Assembly: GCA_964408805.1 (NCBI GenBank)
Contig: CAYPAV010000028.1
Coordinates: 1 to 47,385, forward strand
Direction: 5' to 3'
DNA: 47,385 bases
From: CAYPAV01 sp964408805
GTDB lineage: Bacteria > Pseudomonadota > Alphaproteobacteria > UBA8366
Both the position numbers and the translations under genes were made by a program. A model generated the notes under the pieces. That model ran no database searches, was not told the DNA's origin, and saw only the letters and a list, made by a program, of their open reading frames with translations. This document shows, piece by piece, positions 32,049 through 40,188 of the stretch; position 1 is the stretch's first letter; every line of letters starts with the position of its first letter.

Positions 32049-33043
32049 ACCGGAAACCGCGCGTTCTAGTGACCGGCGGCGCCGGCTATGTCGGAAGCCG
32101 GCTGGTCCCGAAATTGTTGGCGGCCGGATTCCCGGTGAACGTATTGGACCTCTATCTATTCGGACACGACGTGCTAGCCGACGTGCGGGACGATCCCGCC
32201 CTTCGCGAGTTCACGGGCGATCTACGGGACGCCGAGGCCATCGACCGCGCACTCGCGGATTGCGGGGCGGTGATACACCTTGCCTGCATTTCCAATGACC
32301 CGAGCTTTGAACTCGACCCCGCGCTCGGCAAGTCGATCAATTTCGATGCCTTCCGGCCGCTCGTCCGAGCGGCGAAACGTTCCGGCGTCGAACGTTTCAT
32401 TTATGCCTCTTCCTCCTCCGTATACGGCATCAAGGACGAGCCGAACGTCACCGAGGATCTCCCCCTTGAGCCACTGACCGACTATTCGAAATACAAAGCA
32501 CTTTGCGAGGACGTTCTGACGGCGGAACGCGAACCCGGCTTCGCCACGCTGATCCTGCGCCCGGCCACGGTTTGCGGCTATGCGCGCCGCCTCCGTCTCG
32601 ATCTTACGGTCAATATCCTGACCAACCACGCCGTGAACAATGGCAAGATCCGGGTCTTCGGTGGGATTCAGAAACGCCCAAATATTCATATCGACGACAT
32701 CACCGACCTTTACATCAAATGCCTCGACCTGCCGACAAGCGCCATCGACGGCAAGATCTTCAATGCCAGTTACGAAAACCATTCGGTGATGGAAATCGCC
32801 GAAATGGTTCGCGGCGTCGTCGGCAGCGCCACCGAAATCGCGGTCGAGGACACCGACGATCTCCGTTCCTACCACATCTCTTCGAAGCGGATCGCCGACG
32901 ACCTAGGGTTCACGCCGCGCCATACCATTCCAGGCGCCGTCGACGATTTGGTGAGCGCCTTCGCGGACGGCCAGATTAAAGACGCCATGGACGATCCGCG
33001 CTATTACAATATCCGAACGATGCAGAATCTGAACCTGACATGA
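32045..33043 (+). CDS. NAD-dependent nucleotide-sugar epimerase/dehydratase
   Basis: 332 residues from ATG 32045, overlapping the isomerase stop by 4 nt. Extended SDR: Rossmann motif VTGGAGYVGSRLVPKLL, DLRDAEAIDRAL, the serine region YASSSSVYGIKDEPNVTED, and the catalytic YSKYK (YxxxK). A C-terminal PNIHIDDITDLYIKCLDLP binds the sugar nucleotide. The NVLDLYLFGHDV segment is typical of epimerases in O-antigen and heptose-type clusters. Exact substrate unknown; because a nucleotidyltransferase lies nearby it probably acts on an NDP- or phospho-sugar. Confidence 0.88.
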   Translation: MNRKPRVLVTGGAGYVGSRLVPKLLAAGFPVNVLDLYLFGHDVLADVRDDPALREFTGDLRDAEAIDRALADCGAVIHLACISNDPSFELDPALGKSINFDAFRPLVRAAKRSGVERFIYASSSSVYGIKDEPNVTEDLPLEPLTDYSKYKALCEDVLTAEREPGFATLILRPATVCGYARRLRLDLTVNILTNHAVNNGKIRVFGGIQKRPNIHIDDITDLYIKCLDLPTSAIDGKIFNASYENHSVMEIAEMVRGVVGSATEIAVEDTDDLRSYHISSKRIADDLGFTPRHTIPGAVDDLVSAFADGQIKDAMDDPRYYNIRTMQNLNLT

Positions 33044-34005
33044 CCGCGACCAGAAAAGACCTCTTTCGGTCGATGCTCTATATCCGTCTGGTGGAAGAGC
33101 GCATCGCCGATGAATACGCCCATCAGGAGATGCGTTGCCCGGTCCATTTCAGCATTGGGCAGGAGGCGGTCTCGGCCGGGGTCTGCGCAGCCTTGACGCC
33201 GAACGACAAGGTCATGAGCAACCATCGCTGCCACGGGCACTACCTCGCCAAGGGCGGGAATTTGAATGCGATGATCGCCGAATTTTACGGCAAGGCGACC
33301 GGCTGCGCCTCCGGCAAGGGCGGATCGATGCATCTCGTCGATCTCGATTGCGGGTTTCTTGGCGCCGCCCCAATTGTTGCCAGCACCATTTCAATCGGCG
33401 TCGGCACGGCATTCGCGGCGAAACAGCGGGGCGAGTCCCGGGTCTCGGTGGTCTTCTTCGGCGAAGGTGCCGTCGAGACAGGTGGGTTTTACGAGAGTGT
33501 GAACTTCGCGGTCCTTCACCAACTGCCGGTGCTCTTCGTCTGCGAGAACAATCTTTATTCGGTTTATTCCCCACTCTCCGTACGGCAGCCCGAGGGCCGT
33601 GAAATTTGCGACCTCGCGAGCGGTATCGGAATTTCCAGTCAAAAAGGCGATGGGAACGATGTCGACGAAGTCTACCAGCTGACCCGTACGGCGGTTGACG
33701 CCATTCGCCGCGGCGACGGCCCCGCCCTTCTCGAATTTTCGACATATCGCTGGCGCGAGCATTGCGGCCCGAATTACGACAATGATCTGGGCTACCGATC
33801 GACGGCGGAATTTGAGGAGTGGCGCGCCCACTGCCCGGTGGAGCGAACACGGAAGTCACTCGAAGCGAAAAATGCGATAAGCGAAATCGAAATCGCCGCC
33901 ATGCGCGCCGAGATCAATACCGCCGTCGACGCCGCCTTTGCCTTCGCCAAGAACTCTCCCTATCCGGAGCCGGATGATGCCTATACCGCTATCTACGCAT
34001 CTTGA
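33040..34005 (+). CDS. TPP-dependent dehydrogenase E1 alpha-like subunit
   Basis: 321 residues from ATG 33040 (ATGA overlap). 2-oxoacid dehydrogenase/acetoin dehydrogenase E1 alpha pattern: CPVHFSIGQEAVSAGVCAAL, SMHLVDLDCGFLGAAPIVAS, the TPP-Mg motif FFGEGAVETGGFYESVNFA, and LPVLFVCENNLYSVYSPLS. The phosphorylation-loop region and YRWREHCGP follow. The expected partner is the beta subunit directly downstream. Neither E2 nor E3 is in the window, and the gene sits in a sugar cluster, so it may use a sugar-bound acceptor instead of lipoamide (inference). Confidence 0.88.
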   Translation: MTATRKDLFRSMLYIRLVEERIADEYAHQEMRCPVHFSIGQEAVSAGVCAALTPNDKVMSNHRCHGHYLAKGGNLNAMIAEFYGKATGCASGKGGSMHLVDLDCGFLGAAPIVASTISIGVGTAFAAKQRGESRVSVVFFGEGAVETGGFYESVNFAVLHQLPVLFVCENNLYSVYSPLSVRQPEGREICDLASGIGISSQKGDGNDVDEVYQLTRTAVDAIRRGDGPALLEFSTYRWREHCGPNYDNDLGYRSTAEFEEWRAHCPVERTRKSLEAKNAISEIEIAAMRAEINTAVDAAFAFAKNSPYPEPDDAYTAIYAS

Positions 34006-35077
34006 AGCGCCCGACGCGGAGGATCGCCGCCTCTCCTATGGCGAGGCGATCAACGAGGCGATGGCGATAGCGCTGGAGGTCTTCCCGACCGCTTACGTCA
34101 TCGGCCTCGGGGCACCCGATCCCGCGGGAATATTCGGTACGACACTTGGACTGACCGAAACCTTCGGGAAGGAACGCGTCCTCGACATGCCGATCTCGGA
34201 GAACGCGGTCACGGGTGTCGTGCTCGGCTCCGCGATCGACGGCATGCGGCCGATCCTGACGCATCAACGCCTCGATTTCGCCCTCGACTCGATCGAGCAG
34301 ATCGTCAATCAGGCGGCGAAATGGCACTATATGTTTGGCGGGCGCATGACGGCGCCATTGGTGATCAGGATGGTGGTTGGACGCGGCTGGGGCCAAGGCC
34401 CGCAGCACAGCCAAAGCCTGCAGAGTTGGTTCGCGCACGTGCCGGGCCTGAAGGTCGTCATGCCGGCCCTCCCGGCGGATGCCAAGGGCCTATTGCTGTC
34501 CGCGGTCGCGGATCCCAACCCGGTCATCGTGATCGAGCACCGCTGGCTCCATAACATCGAAGGACCGGTTCCGGAGGGCGATTACCGATCGCCGCTCGGT
34601 GAGCCGCGAATCATCGTCGAAGGCACGGACGCGACGATCACCGCCACCAGTTATATGACGGTGGAAGCCCTACGGGCGGCGGAGTTGCTTCAATTGGAAG
34701 GTATTTCCACCGAGGTAATCGACGTTCGGACACTCAATCCCTTGGATGATTCGCTTATATTGGAGTCGGTCCGTAAGACCGGCCGTCTCGTCGTCGCCGA
34801 CACTGGATGGACCAGCTGCGGCTTCGCGGGCGAGATCGTCGCCCGGGTCTCCGAGAAAGCCTTTGATGCCCTGAAATCTGCACCGCGCCGGGTCGCCAGC
34901 CCGGATGCACCGACACCGACCAGCCAAAAACTGACCGATGGGTACTATCCCCGCGCAATCGATATCGCCCAAGCAATCGGCGGCGTACTAGGCCGCCTCC
35001 TGCCGGACCTCACGGACTCGATGCGCCAGGAAACGCCCCTGGACGTGCCGGACACGCTCTTTCGAGGACCGTTCTGA
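33977..35077 (+). CDS. TPP-dependent dehydrogenase E1 beta-like/transketolase C-domain subunit
   Basis: 366 residues from ATG 33977 (an ATG immediately upstream at 33974 is equivalent), overlapping the alpha gene by 29 nt; GGAG lies 5-8 nt upstream. E1 beta pattern: YGEAINEAMAIALE, the TPP-binding MPISENAVTGVVLGSAI, GRGWGQGPQHSQSL with a functional His, and the C-terminal VIDVRTLNPLDDSLILESVR, then a KTGRLVVADTGW segment. Alpha and beta are both full length, so a working heterotetramer is expected. No lipoyl protein is nearby. Confidence 0.88.
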   Translation: MPIPLSTHLEAPDAEDRRLSYGEAINEAMAIALEVFPTAYVIGLGAPDPAGIFGTTLGLTETFGKERVLDMPISENAVTGVVLGSAIDGMRPILTHQRLDFALDSIEQIVNQAAKWHYMFGGRMTAPLVIRMVVGRGWGQGPQHSQSLQSWFAHVPGLKVVMPALPADAKGLLLSAVADPNPVIVIEHRWLHNIEGPVPEGDYRSPLGEPRIIVEGTDATITATSYMTVEALRAAELLQLEGISTEVIDVRTLNPLDDSLILESVRKTGRLVVADTGWTSCGFAGEIVARVSEKAFDALKSAPRRVASPDAPTPTSQKLTDGYYPRAIDIAQAIGGVLGRLLPDLTDSMRQETPLDVPDTLFRGPF

Positions 35078-35101
35078 GTTATGGCGCGCCAGAAACAAAT
35101 T

Positions 35102-35239
35102 CTACGCCGTATTCCCGCCGGCAAGGTCACTCGGCGCGAAGGATCTGTTTGTGCGAAGAACCGGGTCCGCCTCCAGGGCGAAATCCGCCAGATGCGAGCC
35201 GACGAAACCCGTGATCCCGGTGATCAAAATTCGTCGCAT
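35102..35239 (-). pseudogene. 5' remnant of an NAD-dependent epimerase/dehydratase
   Basis: From ATG 35239 the 45-codon frame reads MRRILITGITGFVGSHLADF and then ALEADPV, the Rossmann N-terminus of an extended SDR such as a GDP-mannose 4,6-dehydratase-like enzyme. After about 30 residues similarity fades into RTNRSFAPSDL, and a TAG stops it at 35102; the remaining ~270 residues expected are absent. It lies 24 nt behind the nucleotidyltransferase on the same strand, so the pair once formed an operon, and the convergent E1 beta gene ends only 25 bp beyond. A deletion or rearrangement has cut it. Confidence 0.7.
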
Positions 35240-35263
35240 GCGCGCTCAGCTCCGTGTCGTAGA

Positions 35264-35989
35264 TTAGACGGTCAAGGCGAGATGCCTCTCCGTTTCCCGC
35301 AGGCGTTCCAACGAACCGATGCTGTAATAACGTTGATCGGTCTCGTAAGCCCCGAGATTTCCTTGCAAAATCAAGGCCGGATAGACCGTTGCCTCGAACG
35401 AGGGATTGCCGTCCGGCAGAAGATCGAGGACCGACCGGTCAAGGATGAGAAAGCCGATATCGACACCAGCCAAGCCTTCGGACCGGCGAGTCTTGTCGTA
35501 GACAACCACCCGTCCGTCCGGACCCACCTTCAAATTGCTGCGGGTCAGACCATCGCGATTGCGATAGACGACGACTTGGGCCGACCAGTCATTCGCCGAA
35601 TAGAACCGCCACATCTCCGTAAAATCGACCGGCCCGTAATTATCGCAATACATTAGAAAAAATAATGAATCTATTGATTCATAGCCATTTTTAATCCTTG
35701 TTCCTGTTTCCGCCTCGGCCGGCAAAACAGAATAGTCAATCTCGACGCCATAGTCCCGGCCGTCACCGAAATGGGCGATGACGGCATCAGCCCGGTAGCC
35801 GAGAAGCATCAAGATTCGCTCAAAGCCCTGTTCGCGAAGTTGATCCACCAGATAGGCGATGAAGGGTCGGTCGTTCACCGGCGCCATCGGCTTCGGCAGA
35901 TCGTCGGTCAGCGGGCGCAACCGCGTGCCGCGCCCGCCCGCGAGGATGACGGCCTGTCGCGGTCGGTCTTTCATTCCCCTTGAAGGCAT
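35264..35989 (-). CDS. sugar-phosphate nucleotidyltransferase, HddC/GMPP-like
   Basis: 241 residues from ATG 35989 (ATGs at 35974 and 36019 are alternatives). Nucleotidyltransferase motif AVILAGGRGTRLRPLTDDLP followed by KPM, then the MYCDNYGPVDF metal site in place of the usual GDxLxDxD, and a C-terminal DIGFLILDRSVLDLLPDG. The small size and the pattern match D-glycero-D-manno-heptose-1-phosphate guanylyltransferase (HddC) or mannose-1-phosphate guanylyltransferase-like enzymes. Together with the GmhA-like isomerase on the other strand it suggests an activated heptose or related sugar. It precedes the truncated epimerase. Confidence 0.85.
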   Translation of the reverse strand: MPSRGMKDRPRQAVILAGGRGTRLRPLTDDLPKPMAPVNDRPFIAYLVDQLREQGFERILMLLGYRADAVIAHFGDGRDYGVEIDYSVLPAEAETGTRIKNGYESIDSLFFLMYCDNYGPVDFTEMWRFYSANDWSAQVVVYRNRDGLTRSNLKVGPDGRVVVYDKTRRSEGLAGVDIGFLILDRSVLDLLPDGNPSFEATVYPALILQGNLGAYETDQRYYSIGSLERLRETERHLALTV

Positions 35990-36077
35990 GATCCGTTCGA
36001 TGGCCCGTCTTGTTCGCAATCCTCGAAACCGACCGTAATCCCTCCGCTTGCCGCCTTAAAGCGAAAAGCCCCGAGGA

Positions 36078-37121
36078 CTAGCTCGACGTCTTCATGTCGA
36101 TTAGAGGCCGGCCGAGGCGTCCCGCCTCCAAATCGTCAAGGACCGTATTGATGTCTTCCAGCGCGTAGGGGTCGGACAGCAACGGCGCCACATCGATTTT
36201 CCCCTCGGTCATCAGGGCGGCATAGCGGGCATAATCGCGGTCGGGATCGGAATCGCCGCCCCAAGTGCCAAGAAGGCTCTTGCCTTGATTGAATTGCCAG
36301 GGATCGACCATAAGGGTCGAACCCGTCGGCGCATTGCCGATAATAACGGCGCGGCCGCCTTGATGCCTTACACAGTCCAGCGCGCGCGCCATGACGTCTG
36401 GCCGTCCGATCGCTTCCAGCGCCACATCGGCACCATCAGGGCAGATCTCATGGATCGCCGCGACCGGATCGCCTTCGCCGGCAAGGATGCCGTGGGTCGC
36501 ACCGAATTTCTTCGCGAGTTCGAGCTTTTCCGGCAACATGTCGACGGCAATCACCGGATCACACCCCGCAACGACCGCGCCCATGACGACGCAGATGCCG
36601 ACGCCGCCCGCTCCGAAAACGACAGCGGTATCTCCCGGCGCCGGTTTCGCCACGTTGAGCACCGCGCCAAGACCCGTCGGCAGCGCGCAACCAAGCAAAA
36701 TCGCGCGCTCGAATTCGAGATCATCGGGAAGCCGCGTCAAACGGTTCTCGCTGACGACCGCATGGCGCTGAAACGTGGTAACGGGCCCAGCGTTGACCTC
36801 TCGTCCGTCCCAATCGTAGGTCGAGCCGCCGCTGTCTATTCCCGTACCCTTGATCCAGGAAAGCGCCACCCTGTCATCGGTTTCGACCCGGGTAACGTCG
36901 GGTCCCGTTTCCAATACGACCCCGCTCGCCTCGTGGCCGAGACAGTGTGGGACCCAGGGGTCGTCTCCCCGGCGACCGCGCGCCTCCAAGATTTGTGTAT
37001 GACAAACCCCGGAAAAGGCGATCTCGACCAAGCATTGGCCCGATCTCAGCTTGGGGATATCCAGCCGGCCGATTTCCAGCGGTTGGCCGGTCTCGACCAG
37101 TATGGCGGCTTCGGTTTTCAC
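36078..37121 (-). CDS. zinc-dependent alcohol dehydrogenase (MDR) without structural zinc site
   Basis: 347 residues from ATG 37121. Medium-chain dehydrogenase/reductase: catalytic-zinc ligands Cys40 (SGVCHTQ), His63/Glu64 (LGHEASG) and Cys145 (LLGCALPTG); the cofactor motif VVFGAGGVGICVVMGAVVAG with an acidic residue two turns later (VDMLPEK) indicates NAD. The lobe that normally holds four cysteines for structural zinc (around residues 90-115) has none, so the enzyme probably has only the catalytic zinc. Related to class III-type alcohol dehydrogenases. Substrate unknown; the next upstream gene on this strand is an isopropylmalate-dehydrogenase-like gene 39 bp away. Confidence 0.85.
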   Translation of the reverse strand: MKTEAAILVETGQPLEIGRLDIPKLRSGQCLVEIAFSGVCHTQILEARGRRGDDPWVPHCLGHEASGVVLETGPDVTRVETDDRVALSWIKGTGIDSGGSTYDWDGREVNAGPVTTFQRHAVVSENRLTRLPDDLEFERAILLGCALPTGLGAVLNVAKPAPGDTAVVFGAGGVGICVVMGAVVAGCDPVIAVDMLPEKLELAKKFGATHGILAGEGDPVAAIHEICPDGADVALEAIGRPDVMARALDCVRHQGGRAVIIGNAPTGSTLMVDPWQFNQGKSLLGTWGGDSDPDRDYARYAALMTEGKIDVAPLLSDPYALEDINTVLDDLEAGRLGRPLIDMKTSS

Positions 37122-37160
37122 GAATCGGCTCTCCCTATCATGTCTCTAAACGAGCACCAA

Positions 37161-38261
37161 TCACGACAATCGGTCCAGCGCCGACACGACCGCGTCGCCG
37201 AGTTCGACCGTGCCGATGGGTGTCATGCCCGCTGGTGCGATATCCGGTGTCCTTAGGCCGGCGGCCAAAACATCCGCAACGGCGGCGTGGATCAAATCGG
37301 CATAATCCTCGCGATCGAAACTGTATTTGAACATCATCGCGACGCTGAGAATAGCCCCACAGGGATTGGCCTTGCCCTGCCCCGCGATATCCGGCGCACA
37401 GCCATGGATCGGCTCATAGAGTGCCCGCCGCCGACCGTTCTCGTCGGGCGCGCTGAGCGACGCCGAAGGCAGCATGCCGAGGGTGCCCGAGATCGCGCCC
37501 GCGCAATCGGAAAGAATGTCGCCGAACATGTTTGGCATCACCAGTATATCGAACTGCTTCGGGTTCTTGATCATCTGCATCGAGCAATTGTCCACAATGA
37601 GATGGATCAACTCGACATCCGAATATTCCTCCGCATGCACCCGGGTGACGACTTTCCGCCAAAGCTGCCCGCTCGCCAGGACGTTGGATTTGTCGACCGA
37701 ACAGACCTTGTTGCGGCGAACCCGCGCCAATTCGAAGGCGGTGCGGGCGATCCGCTCGATCTCGGGCGTCGTGTAAACCTCGGTATCGAAGGCCCGCTCG
37801 ACATTGCCGTCGATCGTCTCGGTTCCACGCTCGCCGAAATAGATACCGCCGTTCAGTTCCCGCAGCACGATCATGTCGACTTCGTTCGCGACCTCCGGCT
37901 TCAGGGGCGTGAAATCGGCGAGTGCCGGATGACCCCGAATGGGGCGCAGATTGGCAAAAACCTCCAATTCGCGCCGAATTCGAAGGAGACTCCCGGCGCG
38001 GCGCACGTCCGGATCCAGGGCGTCGTATTCGGGGCCGCCCATGGCCCCGAACAGGACCGCGTCGGCATTCATGCAATCATCGAGCAGCGAATCGCGAAGC
38101 AGCACGCCGTGCTTCTCGAGCGAGGCCATCCCGAAGATCTCTTCCCGCATCTCGCATTCGAGACCGCGATTCTCCATGAACCAGCCAAGCACCTTGACCG
38201 CCTCCGCCGTCACTTCGGGGCCGATATATTCGCCCGGAATGACGATGATTTGGTGGGTCAT
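37161..38261 (-). CDS. 3-isopropylmalate dehydrogenase-like oxidative decarboxylase
   Basis: 366 residues from ATG 38261 with GGGAG upstream. Beta-decarboxylating dehydrogenase family: RELNGGIYFGERG, the KSNVLASGQLWRKVV lysine region, the metal-binding DNCSMQMIKNPKQFD with VMPNMFGDILSDCAG, and the NAD loop EPIHGCAPDIAGQGKANPCG. The first strand reads VIPGEYIGPEV instead of the usual LPGDGIGPEV, and it lies in a catabolic-looking group, not with leuCD. It may act on an alkylmalate or tartrate-like substrate, but a biosynthetic LeuB is also possible. Confidence 0.85.
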   Translation of the reverse strand: MTHQIIVIPGEYIGPEVTAEAVKVLGWFMENRGLECEMREEIFGMASLEKHGVLLRDSLLDDCMNADAVLFGAMGGPEYDALDPDVRRAGSLLRIRRELEVFANLRPIRGHPALADFTPLKPEVANEVDMIVLRELNGGIYFGERGTETIDGNVERAFDTEVYTTPEIERIARTAFELARVRRNKVCSVDKSNVLASGQLWRKVVTRVHAEEYSDVELIHLIVDNCSMQMIKNPKQFDILVMPNMFGDILSDCAGAISGTLGMLPSASLSAPDENGRRRALYEPIHGCAPDIAGQGKANPCGAILSVAMMFKYSFDREDYADLIHAAVADVLAAGLRTPDIAPAGMTPIGTVELGDAVVSALDRLS

Positions 38262-38273
38262 GCGGCGCTCCCG

Positions 38274-39170
38274 TCAAACGCCCGGCGCGTCGGGATCGCG
38301 CAGGCCGTATTTCTTTTCGAAATCCCAGACATCGGGGAACCCCATGAGCTCGTGCATCGAGCGGTTGTTGTCTTCGTAGAAGGCGACATCGGTACCGATC
38401 GTCGTGCCGTTGTCGCGCAGGTAGGCGTAGATATTGTTCAGCGCCTCGGCGGCTGCGCTGAATCCGACGCCGGGATAGATCGCAATGTTGTATCCCCACG
38501 CCTTCAATGTCTCCGACGGCACCACCGGGGTCCGGCCGTTCGGCACCATATTGGCGAGAAGCGGGGCGTCGATCGTCTGGCCGATTTTCTCTATTTCCGC
38601 CTCGCTCTCGGGCGATTCGATGAAAACCACATCCGCGCCCGCCTTAGCGAATCCCTCGCCCCGCCGAAGGGCTTCATCGAGGCCAAGCGAGGTCCGCGAA
38701 TCCGTTCGCGCGACGATCAGCGTCTCCGGCGAGCGCCTGGACTCGACCGCGACCTTGATCTTCATCTCCATATCCTCGAGCGGAATGACCGCCCGGCCCA
38801 GCGTATGGCCGCACTTCTTCGGCGATTCCTGGTCTTCGATCTGGATGCCCTGAACCCCCGCCGCCTCATAGCCACGCACCGTTCGCTGGACGTTTAAGAG
38901 CCCGCCATAGCCGGTGTCCGCGTCGGCGATCAACGGTGTCCGCGTCCCCTCGGCGATTTGACCGGCCCGGCTGACCATCTCGCTATAGGTCGCGATTCCG
39001 GCGTCCGGCAAGCCGAGATAGGAGGCGGTGGCGCCATAACCGGTCATATAAAGTGCGTGAAAGCCCATCGCATCCGCGACTCGGGCCGAAATCATTTCGA
39101 AGACCCCGGGCGCCACGATGAACTCGCCCGAATTCAATACCTGCTTCAGTGATCGTCCGTCCGCCGACAT
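38274..39170 (-). CDS. isocitrate lyase/PEP mutase superfamily carboxylate lyase
   Basis: 298 residues from ATG 39170, chosen over 39191 because AAGGAGG lies 7 nt upstream. TIM-barrel lyase: PGVFEMISARVADAMGFHAL, the metal-binding IADADTGYGG, EDQESPKKCGHTLGR with the KKCGH catalytic cysteine of isocitrate/methylisocitrate lyases, and IVARTDSRT. Related proteins include oxaloacetate decarboxylases, 2,3-dimethylmalate lyase and carboxyvinyl-carboxyphosphonate mutases; the KKCGH loop favours C-C lyase activity. It ends 12 bp before the isopropylmalate-dehydrogenase-like gene, so they share a transcript and possibly a pathway (a C-C lyase plus an oxidative decarboxylase). Confidence 0.88.
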   Translation of the reverse strand: MSADGRSLKQVLNSGEFIVAPGVFEMISARVADAMGFHALYMTGYGATASYLGLPDAGIATYSEMVSRAGQIAEGTRTPLIADADTGYGGLLNVQRTVRGYEAAGVQGIQIEDQESPKKCGHTLGRAVIPLEDMEMKIKVAVESRRSPETLIVARTDSRTSLGLDEALRRGEGFAKAGADVVFIESPESEAEIEKIGQTIDAPLLANMVPNGRTPVVPSETLKAWGYNIAIYPGVGFSAAAEALNNIYAYLRDNGTTIGTDVAFYEDNNRSMHELMGFPDVWDFEKKYGLRDPDAPGV

Positions 39171-39275
39171 GTTGCCGCCTCCTTCTGACATGATCGGGCG
39201 CGTCGGATGCCCGCTAATGAAAGAGGTAGCGATTTATCGAGGATTGTCGATGCGCGAACCCGCGCCGGAAGACGG

Positions 39276-39827
39276 TTAGAGCATGCGCTCGAAGGCTTGC
39301 TGTCCCTGGGTCACCGGGCGCATCGAGATCAGGACGCGGACGACCTCGCCGGCCATATCGAAAATCGGCAGGATAAGCCGCGTATAGCTGCTGCCCGCCG
39401 CCTCTCCTCGCATCACCGTAATCTCTTGGTAATAAGGCGCCTTGGTCGCCTTCGCATGCAGGATCGCCAGCAACAGCGCGTATTGCTCGGGATCCGCGAT
39501 TTCGGCCATGCCGGTCTCGGCGATCTCGATCCCGAACCCAGCCAGCAGCCGCCGCGCCGAGAGACCAAACCGGCAGGAGATGAAATTCGCTTCCGTCGTC
39601 TCGACAATTCCAAATGGCCCATTCCCGCCGTCGTCGACCAGCGACAAACCCTCGACCGCTTGACCTCTGTCCAAATCGTCCGACCAGCGCTGAAAGACCC
39701 GGGAAAGCGCCGTCCCAATTTCGCGCTCCGGTATGGACTCGACGTCGAAACTTATCGTCGCTAGCGAAACGCCCCGCATATTGGTAAGCGAGGTTCCTAG
39801 AACCGAATACATGGGTGCGGAGGTCAT
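39276..39827 (-). CDS. PAS-domain protein, PAS_5-like alphaproteobacterial family
   Basis: 183 residues from ATG 39827 (an ATG at 39812 or the far upstream frame start are alternatives). One PAS-like domain is visible: an aromatic-lined region near EANFISCRFGLSARRLL and the closing beta strands YTRLILPIFDMAGEVVRVLI. No kinase, GGDEF or DNA-binding domain follows. Such single-PAS proteins are abundant in alphaproteobacteria and their role is unclear. It lies 105 bp upstream of the lyase gene on the same strand. Confidence 0.65.
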   Translation of the reverse strand: MTSAPMYSVLGTSLTNMRGVSLATISFDVESIPEREIGTALSRVFQRWSDDLDRGQAVEGLSLVDDGGNGPFGIVETTEANFISCRFGLSARRLLAGFGIEIAETGMAEIADPEQYALLLAILHAKATKAPYYQEITVMRGEAAGSSYTRLILPIFDMAGEVVRVLISMRPVTQGQQAFERML

Positions 39828-40188
39828 ATCGCGGGTCTCGGCAAAATTATTTTTCGCGCTTGGAAGACATTCTAACCTGCAATTGAACCAATACACCACA
39901 AATTATTTCTCATATTGGGTAGTTCCCCGAATAGGCGACCCAGGATTCTCCAACTCTCGGGCTTGCCTCAGGTCAAATCTTGGAGACGTTTCTCCATAGA
40001 ACCTGCCGGGTTCCGTCCCGCAAGAGTGTCGTCATGCGCCCGAGATTGAAGCGCCAACTATCCATCGTTTCAGCGATTGTTACCGTCTCGACCATCGTCG
40101 GCTCTTTCGCCCAGAGGCCTGGCGTGTAACATGAACCGTGGCGTCCACCGCATTTGAATTTTCAGCAAGCGATACGAGACATGATGAC
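39828..40188. other. 361-bp intergenic region with a doubtful short ORF
   Basis: Between the divergent PAS and M20-peptidase genes. It is AT-richer near 39840-39920 (ATTTCTCATATT-like stretches), so promoters for both genes are expected here, but I cannot fix boxes. A 40-codon minus-strand frame from 40095 to 39973 (MVETVTIAETMDSWRFNLGR...) looks protein-like but has no family match, and a 31-codon plus-strand frame starts at 40033. I see nothing else. Confidence 0.4.

Noticed and set aside
37287..38897. 536-codon plus-strand open frame over the isopropylmalate-dehydrogenase-like and lyase genes
   Set aside because: Antisense shadow: two genuine genes with conserved motifs and good ribosome sites lie on the opposite strand, and the translation is rich in His/Arg/Asp without domain structure.
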